Below are positions 11,101-21,100 of a stretch of DNA of 64,000 nucleotides, piece by piece. The notes under the pieces are model-generated. The model was given only the letters and a program-made list of their open reading frames with translations. It ran no database searches and was not told where the DNA came from. The DNA is from Amphimedon queenslandica (lineage: Eukaryota; Porifera; Demospongiae; Haplosclerida; Niphatidae): NCBI RefSeq assembly GCF_000090795.2, contig NW_003546245.1, positions 586,727 to 650,726 on the forward strand. The letters are read 5' to 3'. Position numbers and translations under genes: made by a program. Every line of letters starts with the position of its first letter. Position 1 is the first letter of the stretch.

Positions 11101-11850
11101 CGCATGTAATGTATTAATATTGAAGATTGTCAAAATAATAATTGTTGCTCTAATTTTTAAAAATTAGATTATCAAATCTGTGGGAATTTCTGATACTAAA
11201 CAATTTGTTTCCAATCTAGTGAGACAGGTTTGTTATAGATTCTCTCATTTATTGTAATAAGTTTTGCTGTAGCGGTATCTTCCACTAGTGAAGAGGAGTA
11301 ATATTGCATTTAATACAAATCACTATGAGGAATTAAATGAGATATTTAGGAGGACTGACTGGAGTAGTAAAGTAAAGATGATATCACTTTAATATCTTAA
11401 ACGACTCCTTTTATTCTATACTATAGGGACAACAATACAAACCTTTATTCCAAAAAGAAAGTCACCGGATATCTTTGCTTCTTGGAGAGCTACCCTCAAA
11501 GTGGGTTTGTTATTTTACAGGATTTTTGCAATCATTAGCCAGAAAGACTGTGACATAGCTGCATGTATCTACCATATGCTGTTCTTCATAACAATGATAT
11601 TAATATACACAAAGACATTGAGGCGTAATGATGAGTAGCATACCAAGCATAACTTTGTATATCTACACTTAGTGCCTCGTGTGACTATTGTTATTGCTAT
11701 GTTTGTAGGTCGACTATAAAAATATGTGTGGGTAACTACTTGGAACATTTGATTCACAGGACCGTTGGATTGGAGCACGTCTGTCCTTTCCTTGCTGTTG
11801 CTTCTGGTTTAAGCCCAAGTGACTTCACTCCTTTGACTCTGGAATTTTAA
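8162..11850 (+). CDS. Membrane-anchored JmjC-domain (cupin-like) oxygenase
   Basis: Fifteen exons (first 8162-8324, 8373-8448, 8491-8544, 8921-8993, 9083-9205; last 11760-11850) join in frame to 465 residues. An N-terminal hydrophobic helix (SLLACITVLIAAITIGWLI, about residues 27-45) after a basic leader predicts a type II membrane protein with a lumenal catalytic domain. The JmjC core is recognisable: VNLWIGRAGIITHTHYDATY gives the HxD iron ligands (H-Y-D), GRKRFTLFPP offers the lysine for 2-oxoglutarate, and MLVVPPYWFHHVETL supplies the distal histidine, so the Fe(II)/2-oxoglutarate site looks intact. It most resembles the cupin_8/HIF1AN-like JmjC hydroxylases; I cannot assign an orthologue or substrate. 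Introns contain a reverse-oriented repeat at 8641-8850, an AATA microsatellite near 9221 and a hairpin at 10409-10459. Confidence 0.75.
8641..8850 (-). repeat. Dispersed CTATAG-palindrome repeat (family B), reverse copy
   Basis: Lies in intron 3 of the JmjC gene. Read on the minus strand it matches family B units seen at 22.3, 34.4, 48.3 and 60.1 kb: 'gctccaaaatc' complement, 'aattcataaaaa'-type run, 'gatcggaatgagttcaaag', then 'atgttgc' and 'tatcagaaaaaaat' words. The palindromic end is degraded (CCATGGACTATATAGTACAG). Confidence 0.65.
10409..10459. repeat. Near-perfect 21-bp inverted repeat (hairpin)
   Basis: Left arm 10409-10429 and right arm 10437-10459 pair over 21 bp with two single-base bulges around a 7-base loop (GCCCATA). 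It lies in the JmjC intron between the exon ending 10314 and the one starting 10639. It could be a small hairpin RNA or a transposon remnant; nothing in sequence decides. Confidence 0.55.
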
Positions 11851-11977
11851 TTCTTAAATATTATTATTATTATTATTATATAAAGACCATCATTTTTACT
11901 CCTTGCATTAATTTTACCAAGTGAAGAAAGAGCTTATCTTGTAAGAGCTGTCTTGTCTGCTAGAGAAGGAATTGAGA

Positions 11978-12620
11978 ATGAGCGTTTCAAGTCTACCCAA
12001 AATAACTGTAAGTTCAAAAAGGCAGAGAGCTTGCAAGCTATAATTTTGCTGTCTTCTCGCAGGTTACTTCTGGAGGACACTCCAGCATCATGAGAGCCAT
12101 CGAGGAAGTGAGCGAGTACATTGAAGAGCTCTCAGAAGAAAGCAGCGACCTGTTGGACGAAGATTTCGACCAGACCAGCTACTGGGAAGGTATCAAGAGC
12201 CAACTAGTCGACATTGCAAAGCTAGGCTTTGAAACGGATCTATTCAAGTGTGGCTGCGAGTCAGGGACTTCTTGTCCGTTCCACAGAGCTCCTGACAGGT
12301 CTCCTAAGTTCAGGCCAGCGGCGCCAGCCTCACCTAATTTTTACAGGCGACTCTCGGCTCCAGTTGGTGATAGAAAGGTGGATGTCAGTTATGGTGGCTT
12401 TGAAGAGCATTTCCTCAAAGTTAGCAAAGACATTGACTTTGAGATTGAAGAGGATTCAGATCAGTCTGATGGGTCCCTCAATGGTAGCTCATCCTTCAGC
12501 AGAAGGAGAAGTCCTGCACTGAGACGAAAGAAGCCTCCCCAAAGACCTCCAGGAAACCGGATGTCCTTACCTCCTCAATCTCTGTCTTTCAGCTCACTTA
12601 ACTCAACATTGCCCAAGTGA
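11978..12620 (+). CDS. Unrecognised acidic, proline/serine-rich protein
   Basis: Two exons (11978-12007 and 12063-12620) join in frame to 195 residues starting MSVSSLPKIT; the start is chosen because the donor GTAAGT and the acceptor CTTCTCGCAG are strong and the frames agree. An acidic helix-prone segment (IEEVSEYIEELSEESSDLLD) comes first, then a cysteine/histidine cluster KCGCESGTSCPFHR (about residues 88-101) that could bind zinc, then a serine-rich acidic linker, and finally a basic proline-rich tail (ALRRKKPPQRPPGNR) that looks like an SH3 ligand. I do not recognise the family. It starts 127 bp after the JmjC stop on the same strand, so an extension of that transcript cannot be excluded, although the reading frames are separate. 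Confidence 0.6.
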
Positions 12621-15067
12621 AACACTCATCTTCCTCCCACTTGTGTTCTATTTTTTGCATTGGTATTCTTTATTGTTTATATATTTTTTTGCTTCAGTTT
12701 TATAGTTGCATTTTGTATTGTCACAAGTCGAAAACTTGCACTTAATTTCGCTAATTAAATGTGTTGACTTGCTGCTCCTACTACACATTACATAATAACA
12801 AGAGTGGATAATAATGATTGCATTAATCATTAATTTGGGTCGTTTGATTCTCTTTATACATGTACTCACAGACAGGCACATGTTGATGCACACAGTGGAA
12901 CAGGCATACAAAAAATTTCAGCTCAAACTTTGTACATGGCATAACATCATTCAGAAAATGTAGTAAAAATTCACAGTAATTTTTGAGCCTTTTTTTGGAA
13001 AGAATCATGGGCTATAACCTTTGCTTTAAAAAAATATATTGGTTGATTTTCAAAAATTGTGTTAACTTAAGAATTCTTCAGTGGAATCAGCTCAAACTTT
13101 TTACACAGTATAAGGACATCAATGTGTATCAGAAATAGTAATAAAAAATTGGGGCCATTTTTTGGACAAAACCATGGGCTATAGCCTTGGGTATTTTTCA
13201 GAATTTTGGCGTTTTCTTAAAATGACCGTAACTTGAAAATTTTAATTCGGGATCAGCTCAAACTTTCTACAGAGCATAAGGACATCAATATGTATCAGAA
13301 AATGTAATAAAAAATTGAGGTAATTTCGGAGCCATTTTTTTGAAAAAACCATGGGCTATAGCCTTGGGTATTTTTCAGAATTTTGGTGTTTTCTTAAAAT
13401 GGCCATAACTCAAAAAATTTTTATTGGAATCAGCTCAAACTTGCTACACAGCATAAGGACATCAATATGTATCAGAAAATGTAATAAAAAATTGAAGTGA
13501 TTTCAGAGCCATTTTTTTGAAAAAACCATGGGCTATTATAGCCTTGGGTATTTTTCAGAATTTTGGAGTTTTCTTAAAATGACCGTAACTTGAAAATTTT
13601 AATTCGGGATCAGCTCAAACTTTCTACAGAGCATAAGGACATCAATATGTATCAGAAAATGTAATAAAAAATTCGGGTGATTTTGGAGCCATTTAAAAAA
13701 AAACCATGGGCTATAGCCTTGGGTATTTTTCAGAATTTTTGCGCTTTCTTAAAATGACCGTAACTTAAAAATTTTAAGTCGGAATGAGCTCAAACTTTCT
13801 ACAGAGCATAAGGACATCAATATGTATTAGAAAATGTAATAAAAAATTGAGGTGATTTCGGAGCCATTTTTTTGAAAAAAACCATGCCTTGGGTATTTTT
13901 CAGAATTTTGGTGTTTTCTTAAAATGGCCATAACTTGAAAATTTTAAGTCGAAATCAGCTCAAACTTTCTACAGAGCATAAGGACATCAATATGTATCAG
14001 AAAATGTAATAAAAATTTAAGTGATTTCAGAGCCTTTTTTTTAACCATGGGCTATAGCCTTGGGTATTTTTCAGAATTTTGGCATTTTCTTAAAATGCCC
14101 ATAGCTTGAAAATTTTAAGTCGGAATCAGCTCAAACTTTCTACACAGCATAAGGACATCAATATGTATCAGAAAATGTAATAAAAAATTGAAGTGATTTC
14201 AGAGCCATTTTTTTGAAAAAACTATGGGCTATAGCCTTGGGTATTTTTCAGAATTTTGGTGTTTTCTTAAAATGGCCATAACTCAAAAATTTTTTATTGA
14301 AATCAGCTCAAACTTGCTACACAGCATAAGGACATCAATATGTATCAGAAAATGTAATAAAAAATTGAAGTGATTTCGGAGCCATTTTTTTGAAAAAACC
14401 ATGGACTATAGCCTTGGGTATTTTTCAGAATTTTGGCATTTTCTTAAAATGGCCATAACTTGAAAATTTAAAATAGGAATCAGCTCAAACTTTCTACACA
14501 GCATAAGGACATCAATATGTATCAGAAAATGTAATAAAAAATTCGGGTGAATTCGGAGCCATTTTTTCTAAAACTATAAATTTGCTATTTTTTCTACATA
14601 GCATAAAGACATTCCAAAATGTTTTTCTAGAAGCATAAGACTAAAAACTAAACAAACCATACAGTCCACTCATCAATTTCATTAGGTATAAACTATCATT
14701 TTCTATTTTACGTTCAACCACTCGCTGTATCCGTGGTACAAGAAAGTCAATATACCAGCCCGATGTTGGTGATGTTGATGTTGCAATATCTGATGGTGAC
14801 ATTCTACTCCATTGATTTCATTTAATTTAATTTTAATTTATCATAACTTGCCTAAATTATTTATCTATTTATTATGTCGTTCATTTGCGTGTCCCTCCTT
14901 TCACTTTTATTTCAAAGAGCATCTATTTAAAATAATTAAAATAATGTCACTTTAGTATCTGTTGCAACATAAATAAATCATTACAAAGTAGGCCTAACAT
15001 AATTTTGATTGCAACAAAGTTATAATAACAGCGTTTCCCTGCCTAGTCTTGCGGAGCTATTCCTTGT
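12621..15067. other. Intergenic region, mostly satellite
   Basis: No gene was found. From about 12910 to 14620 it is filled by a tandem repeat (family A, described separately). The remainder, 12621-12910 and 14640-15067, is AT-rich single-copy-looking sequence with no open frame of note. Confidence 0.6.
12910..14620 (+). repeat. Tandem satellite of about 173-bp units (family A)
   Basis: About ten tandem units, counted by the word GCTCAAACT at roughly 12920, 13089, 13255, 13432, 13612, 13792, 13961, 14128, 14308 and 14473 (mean spacing about 173 bp). Each unit carries CATAAGGACATCAATATGTA, a run TCAGAAAATGTAATAAAAAA, a GGAGCCATTTTTTTGAAAAA block and the palindromic GGGCTATAGCC, then GGGTATTTTTCAGAATTTTG and TTTTCTTAAAATG. 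The first units are the most diverged. It shares word order with the dispersed family B repeats. Confidence 0.85.
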
Positions 15068-16368
15068 CTAGTTTATGGGAAATGCCCTAAAGAAAGAAAA
15101 AAAATATCATGTAATGGCAATGTAATCAAAATTAAACTTACAAGGTTGTATCCTATTATTAGAAATAAATGCACTAAATAAAGAAGTATGATTAAGATGC
15201 ATAATATTTCATTATTATACCTTCTAGCAGATTTAGCTATTTTTTGCTCAAAATGCCGATCCACAAAGTGGATCTTATCTGGCGTCACCAGAACATCAGG
15301 TGGAATATAATCTTGCCCAGTCTTAAGTACAAGTTCACCGTCGCCTAAGAATTGGAAAGAAATTAAAACCAAACGTAGGGCAGAGCGGCATTTTCACCAC
15401 TTTTTTGCAAAGACATAATTTATTTTACACTATATTCAATGAAAAAAAAAACTTAAAATTTAAAGAGTGGGCCTAAACACAAAGTAAACAAAAGCAATTA
15501 ATTGTACGTAGTACAGTAATTTTTAAGGAAGTAAAATCAAAATAAAACTTACAAACTTGCATCTCTGGATTCCCCTTCTCCTCGGAAATGGATTCAGGGG
15601 AGGCAGTACTGTATGTATATGAAATATAGTCCTCTCCAGAAACAGATTCACCATCTAAAACTGAAATTAAGAAAAAACCTAAAAAGGACAGGTAACTTTT
15701 TCTTTATTATTCCAATTTTTAACATCGCTTTAATATTAGATTAAGCTTTGAACTTTGTGATTAGCAAGGCTTTTGGAAAAAAAACAAATGAGAAAGCTCT
15801 TAGCTTGTTGCTGCACATCAACAGTCACTTGTGTATCAGGAGCCCAGGGTTATATCAAGATGTACTCTTGGTTTTATTAATTAATAATTATCACTTAATT
15901 AATATGGAACCCTTTTATACCAATACGTACATATGTCAGCACATACATTCTGGCACATGCATGTATATGGCTTCATTCAAAATACCACATAGCTGGTAAT
16001 TTTGGAGGCAGAGAGGACAAATTCAGCGTTTTGACAGCTGTTTGCCTAGAACCCACCATTTTGAGCCATTATGTGCATGCTCAGTGGCACATGGCCACCA
16101 ATTTGCCAAACACACCAATTAGCAGCTTGCTTCCACTTACCAGCTATACAGACAGTACCTTATCTTACTAGATCTATGAACATATGACTAATAATCAGAT
16201 TACCGTATAGTAGCCCACAACAAAACCAACACATGGGAGGAAAACATTGAGTGGTCTCACTGGTCTGCTTGCGTTAAACTTCTTACCTAGATAGTGTCCA
16301 ATCCTGTGCTTACTAAGCGTAGGGTCTATGCTAAGATGGGAAGCAAAGTCAGTTTGAAAAGCGGCCAT
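15068..16368 (-). CDS. Small unrecognised protein
   Basis: Four exons (16287-16368, 15553-15660, 15221-15344, 15068-15086) with good GT-AG signals join in frame to 110 residues, beginning MAAFQTDFASHLSIDPTLSK and ending with an arginine/lysine-rich stretch and AFPIN. The middle is acidic and serine-rich (GESVSGEDYISYTYSTASPE); the third exon has IPPDVLVTPDKIHFVDRHFE. There is no signal peptide, membrane segment or motif I know. The start ATG sits inside CATG at 16366-16369, the same four bases that would start the plus-strand neighbour if that model is right. Consistent phase across all three introns is the main support. Confidence 0.55.
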
Positions 16369-17513
16369 GACTCCTCTGATTCACGAAACTAAACTTTTTG
16401 CCCAGAGCCCACGCCTAAGTAAGACACGTGGTTAGATTCCTGTGGGTGCGGTTTTAAGTTAACTGGCCGGTGGTCACTCCCACAAAATTTTAAGATAAAA
16501 ATGGAGAGAAAATTAACCTTGAGCAACAACTACGTTACGATGATGATGGAAGAACTCGCTTTGCCCCATTCCAGCTATCAGTGAGCTGGCTTCAGACGAT
16601 ACCTGCTCCCTCCAGGTACATAATACTGCAAGAAGAAACAGCGTCTCCTCAATCTTCGGCCTTGCACTGAACCACGGAAGATCAGCAGGGAGAGCCAGCG
16701 TACCCACCATCAGTGCAGCTGATAGAGAGAGGCTCAGGCAAGGGAGCAACGCTTACAAAGCTGCCAGTAACCTACAAACCAGCCAGAGCCTCAAATCCCG
16801 TTTCAAGAAATACCAGTACATCAGATCATCCTCCAATAATTCAACGGAGAGCATAGAGCAAAGCGGGATACTGAGCAAACTGGACGAGACCTTTGCACAG
16901 ATCAAGTCCCAACTGGTAAACAAACTACACCTGCAGACATAACAATAATTTCAATTTTAAAAACCACATCCCTTTTAAAATCCTCTTTTCTTTGCAGAAT
17001 AACTTATCAGAGGAGAACAGAACAGTGAGGACTAGAGTCCACTCTCTTACAGAAGCAGTCAGTGAGCTATGCTCTCATTTCAGCACAAGAAACAGCGAAG
17101 ACGAAGATGATGAAGAAATTGACGGAGAGGACAACCTGTCCCTCTCTCTCCCATCCAATGGCATACAGCGAATGCACAGCGTTCCCCCTTTCTCAACAGG
17201 CTGGAGAGATCTTGAGGTATTTGATGAAGACCTAATGGACACTAACACATTAAGCAATGACTGGGAAAGGATAAGCTGGGTAAAGAGCCTCGAAAGAAGT
17301 GGAGAAACAAATCTGATAGGATTACACAATGCCAGAGTCCCTTGCATCATAATGGTAGATGATTGCAATGACAGCACTAGTGAGGAAGAAAATGGAGAGC
17401 AAGAAATAAATGGAGGAAATGACAGACATGAAGACACAGGAGCCACTGAGAACGAATGTGATAGAACAAACGAAGAGGATTATAAATATGGAGGATTTGA
17501 CATTGATACATGA
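16367..17513 (+). CDS. Unrecognised coiled-coil, acidic protein
   Basis: Exons 16575-16915 and 16998-17513 share one long frame with a clear GTAAAC/TTTGCAG intron. The first exon is tentative: 16367-16418 (MTPLIHETKLFAQSPRL) with an excellent GTAAGA donor joins in frame to the acceptor at 16574, giving 302 residues. Visible features are a basic serine-rich region (NTARRNSVSSIFGLAL), a coiled coil (LSKLDETFAQIKSQLNNLSE and the heptads after it, about residues 118-150), and a long acidic tail rich in Glu, Asp and Asn. I do not recognise a family. Another ATG at 16501 opens a 27-codon frame that stops at once and is not in phase with the long exons. If the first exon is wrong, the coding support begins at 16575. 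Confidence 0.5.
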
Positions 17514-18086
17514 TTTAATGCAGACATGATGCACATTAAATAATTATATTAATTATCATTATAGTCATATTTGCTTTAATGCAATTGTGAATATTTTCAA
17601 CAAACAAAATAGTGTCATTCAATACTTGAGCAGGTGCTACCTTGCATACGCTATCAATACAGTGGAAAAGCATTTGGATTCAAATGCTTTGGCAATTGGA
17701 TTTAATCCTTGTGTGGCCTAGCTGTGCCTTTGTAAACTACATGTATATTAATCTCTTTTCTCTATCTCTCTATCAAACAATACACTCGTTAACTGATTTG
17801 TAGTAATTAAGTGGTTTTATTGATTGAGAAGAGAATGCAAAATATTCTAGTGATGCTCTTAAAGCATCAACGATGAAGAAAAGTGTTTGTGTGTGCATTT
17901 ATAAAGGAGAAAAAGAAAGAGAATGAAGTGTTGCAGGATCAAAATAAAGAGTGAATGAATAAGTGTGTGAAAGTTAGAGCGAGAGAGAGAGAAAATAGAA
18001 ACAAAAGTGCTTACAAAAAGAGGGTGGACTAACAGAAACACGAAATTAATATCTGATACTAAAAACAGTCAAACAATAACAACAAC

Positions 18087-18116
<30 letters not shown>
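17514..18116. other. Convergent intergenic spacer with (AAT)n
   Basis: 603 bp between the ends of two tail-to-tail genes. It contains a GA-rich stretch near 17978-17996 and an AAC/AAT microsatellite at about 18074-18115 next to the ROCO-like stop codon. No gene seen. Confidence 0.5.
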
Positions 18117-18117
<1 letters not shown>

Positions 18118-21100
18118 TATAACTGAGCGTTATGACTCTTTATTATAGCTTCGATCTTAGGCACATAGACATTAAGACCCACTTTCTGATTCTGGAGTCC
18201 ATTTATAAGATCCTGATAAGTGAGGTGACTATCTGTCCACAGGGAAAGGACATGGCCTCCTTTATCGACTTGAGCTTTGAGCTTTAGTGCTTCAATCTCG
18301 GACGTCTTGAGTAGGTTCAGATAAGAACCAAGTAATGCCCACTTCTCATTAAAATTGAGAGCAGTTGACAGCTCCATAAACAGCTCTGTAGGAAGCTAAG
18401 GAGTGAATGGAGAACAAAAGCATTAATTATAATAAGAACATATTAGTCATGTACCTTCTTTTCTCTTATTTTTGAGGGATAAGGTGAAGGATCGGCTATG
18501 TCATCTCCGCCAATAAAAGTATCAACTTTATCAGCAATATTGTCAAGATGGAGAATCCGAAGACCTAAGAGAGAATTAAAATTACATAATAATAAACCAT
18601 TCCCACCCTCCCCTCTCTCAGTTCTCACATTCAGAAAGGTCAACAAGTGTTTTTGAGCTATCTTTCCATTTTTGCAACGCTTCAGCTCCTGGGTCACCAA
18701 ACGGCTTCTGCTTCCTGAGTAATATCTCATCATTTTGCATAAGATGGAGCTTAACGACAAACGTGACCCATTGCTCCGACAATGAGAGTCTCTGACTTAT
18801 CTCGTGTGCCAACTCAATTGGAAGCTGGAGGGGAGAGAGAGGGGAGAGAGAGGGGAGAGAGAGCGAGAGAGAGAGAACAAGTAACAAACATGCTTTAATG
18901 ATTAGTCAAGCACATAACTAGACTAACAGACACAAAGCTATCCTGCCACACACACATACTAATAATAACCACCCAGACTAGAGTAGAACAGTGATAAGTG
19001 TGTGCGTGTGAGAGGAAGAAGATCTTGCTTGACAAGTTTTGGCATAGCTAACACGATTACAAGGAAATTATATAATAATTACAACCTCACACACACGTAC
19101 ACCTATAGTCACCTACTAGCTGTGCATGCATTAGTGTAGTGGTAACTAGATTAGGCACAATTCTTCAATCAGTCTTGAGGGCATTATTACAAGTGGCAGG
19201 TGTAATGAGTTTTAGTTACAGCAATACAGCTAGCTACCTGTGTATATGTACATGTAATTCAACTCCCTCTCTCTCTTTCTTTGTTAGCTGGTGTACTGGA
19301 ATTCGACTACTAAATAAACTCATTATACTTCTCTGATTCTCTCTAGAAGCATGTTATAATATCATGCCAAATATTCATAAAATTTAATAACAAACAACAG
19401 ACAAACACTATAACAATAAACACCTTTATAATCCCTTTAGAACATACTCTAAAGACGAGGTCCTAATAGCCAGTATAAAGGAGAGAAGATTTCATGGAAA
19501 TAGACTAGCCATAATGTCTCATTTACTCCTCTTATTACCATTAACATACATGTACATGCATCAATGAATAAACACACACATACATGTATTGCTAATTATA
19601 AATGCATAGTATATGAGTAAAACATACAGTAAGTTTATACAGCATGTACATTTAGTCACACTACGCTACCATATAGAGAAAGAGAAAGCAAGCTAGGGCA
19701 AGGAAATAAGCTCCGTAATGTGCTGACCATCGATTGCTAACAATATCAATGAGGCATCAAGGAAATATCTAGACATAAACACATATTAGTTATAATTGAG
19801 GCAAAGGTTCAATGGACAACATACCAAGCCCTTCCCTGCCCTCACTGGAATGTAAATGTGCATATTAACACAGAGCCAGACAGAGAGGAATATTGTTACT
19901 TATAATAAAAAAGAAATCACCCATTGCATATTATTGTTACATGGAAGTTATAGTAATTCCAAATTAGATTCAATAGAATATTTTACTGACACACCCAAGG
20001 CTCCATACATTATTGATCATTATTTAATGACAAATTCTTGTCAAATTGATGATAATGATTTATTTATTGCTAGAAAGCAGTTACAAGTACACCATAATCA
20101 CGGGTCAGTGTGCATAAGCCTTTGTGACGTCCAGCCCCGATGACAAGTGTAAAGTTTAGTTGACAATTTGACGCTAGCAATGATACAGACTTTGACTCTA
20201 CTTGACTACTCTGTTATCAAACATAACAAACAAACGCAACAGAACTTATTGGACAGCTGGCTATTAAATGAGAGGATTTGAGACTAAACTATGAGAAGAA
20301 ATGATGTAACGTAATGTATGGACAGTACAAGTGGCATAGGAAATGATGCAAATTGATGAGTGTGGTCCAATTGAAAATACATGTACATGTATGCCCCATG
20401 GTTATTAGAATGACATCTTTGATGATTTTAACTATTCCATACACATATAATCAAAATGACGGAAATCTATACACAAGAACATACATATCCTTATTACAAG
20501 GAATCCTACTGATCTATACGTCTAGTGTCCATTGTTGCATGCATGTCTCCACAACCCCCTAACTCTCTTTATCAACGTCGCTGTCTCTCTTAAAACGACC
20601 GTATAATTGTACATGTACCTCTTTCATTTCAGGGTCTTGATCTGCCCATCTCCTCAGGGCAGGTGTCTTTTTCCTGTTCCCAGGCTCCGTGAGGTGGCTG
20701 GTTGCCACAAGGTGTTCCTCTTTCTCGTCCATTGAGCTCTCTAGCTCTGCCAGGTCCCAAACGTGAGGGTGTGTTGTTTCGCGAGTGAAAGAGTCTGCAG
20801 GCACACGAAAACTGACAACCCTATTCACATCAATCGTCTTGTTGTAATACTTTGAGCCGAGGAAAGCTTTTGAGAGCTTGTTCTCAACAACATGAAGGAA
20901 TCTCATTCGATTGGAAACACTAGAAAAAGAGAGAGGGAGAGAGAGAGAGGGAGAGAGAGAGGGAGAGAGAGAGAGAGAGGGAGAGAGAGAGAGAGAGAAG
21001 ATGAGTAAACCAATGAAGAGTATAATGAGATTCAAGTGAAAACAATTACACTATAGTAATAAAGAGGTCTAGTAACCAAGTGAAAGTTAAAATATGCTAT

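Noticed and set aside
16501-16584. ATG at 16501 as start of the coiled-coil gene
   Set aside because: The frame stops after 27 codons and is out of phase with the long downstream exons.
19856-20143. 95-codon plus-strand frame inside an intron of the ROCO-like gene
   Set aside because: No motif, no splice support, base composition like the surrounding intron; likely chance.
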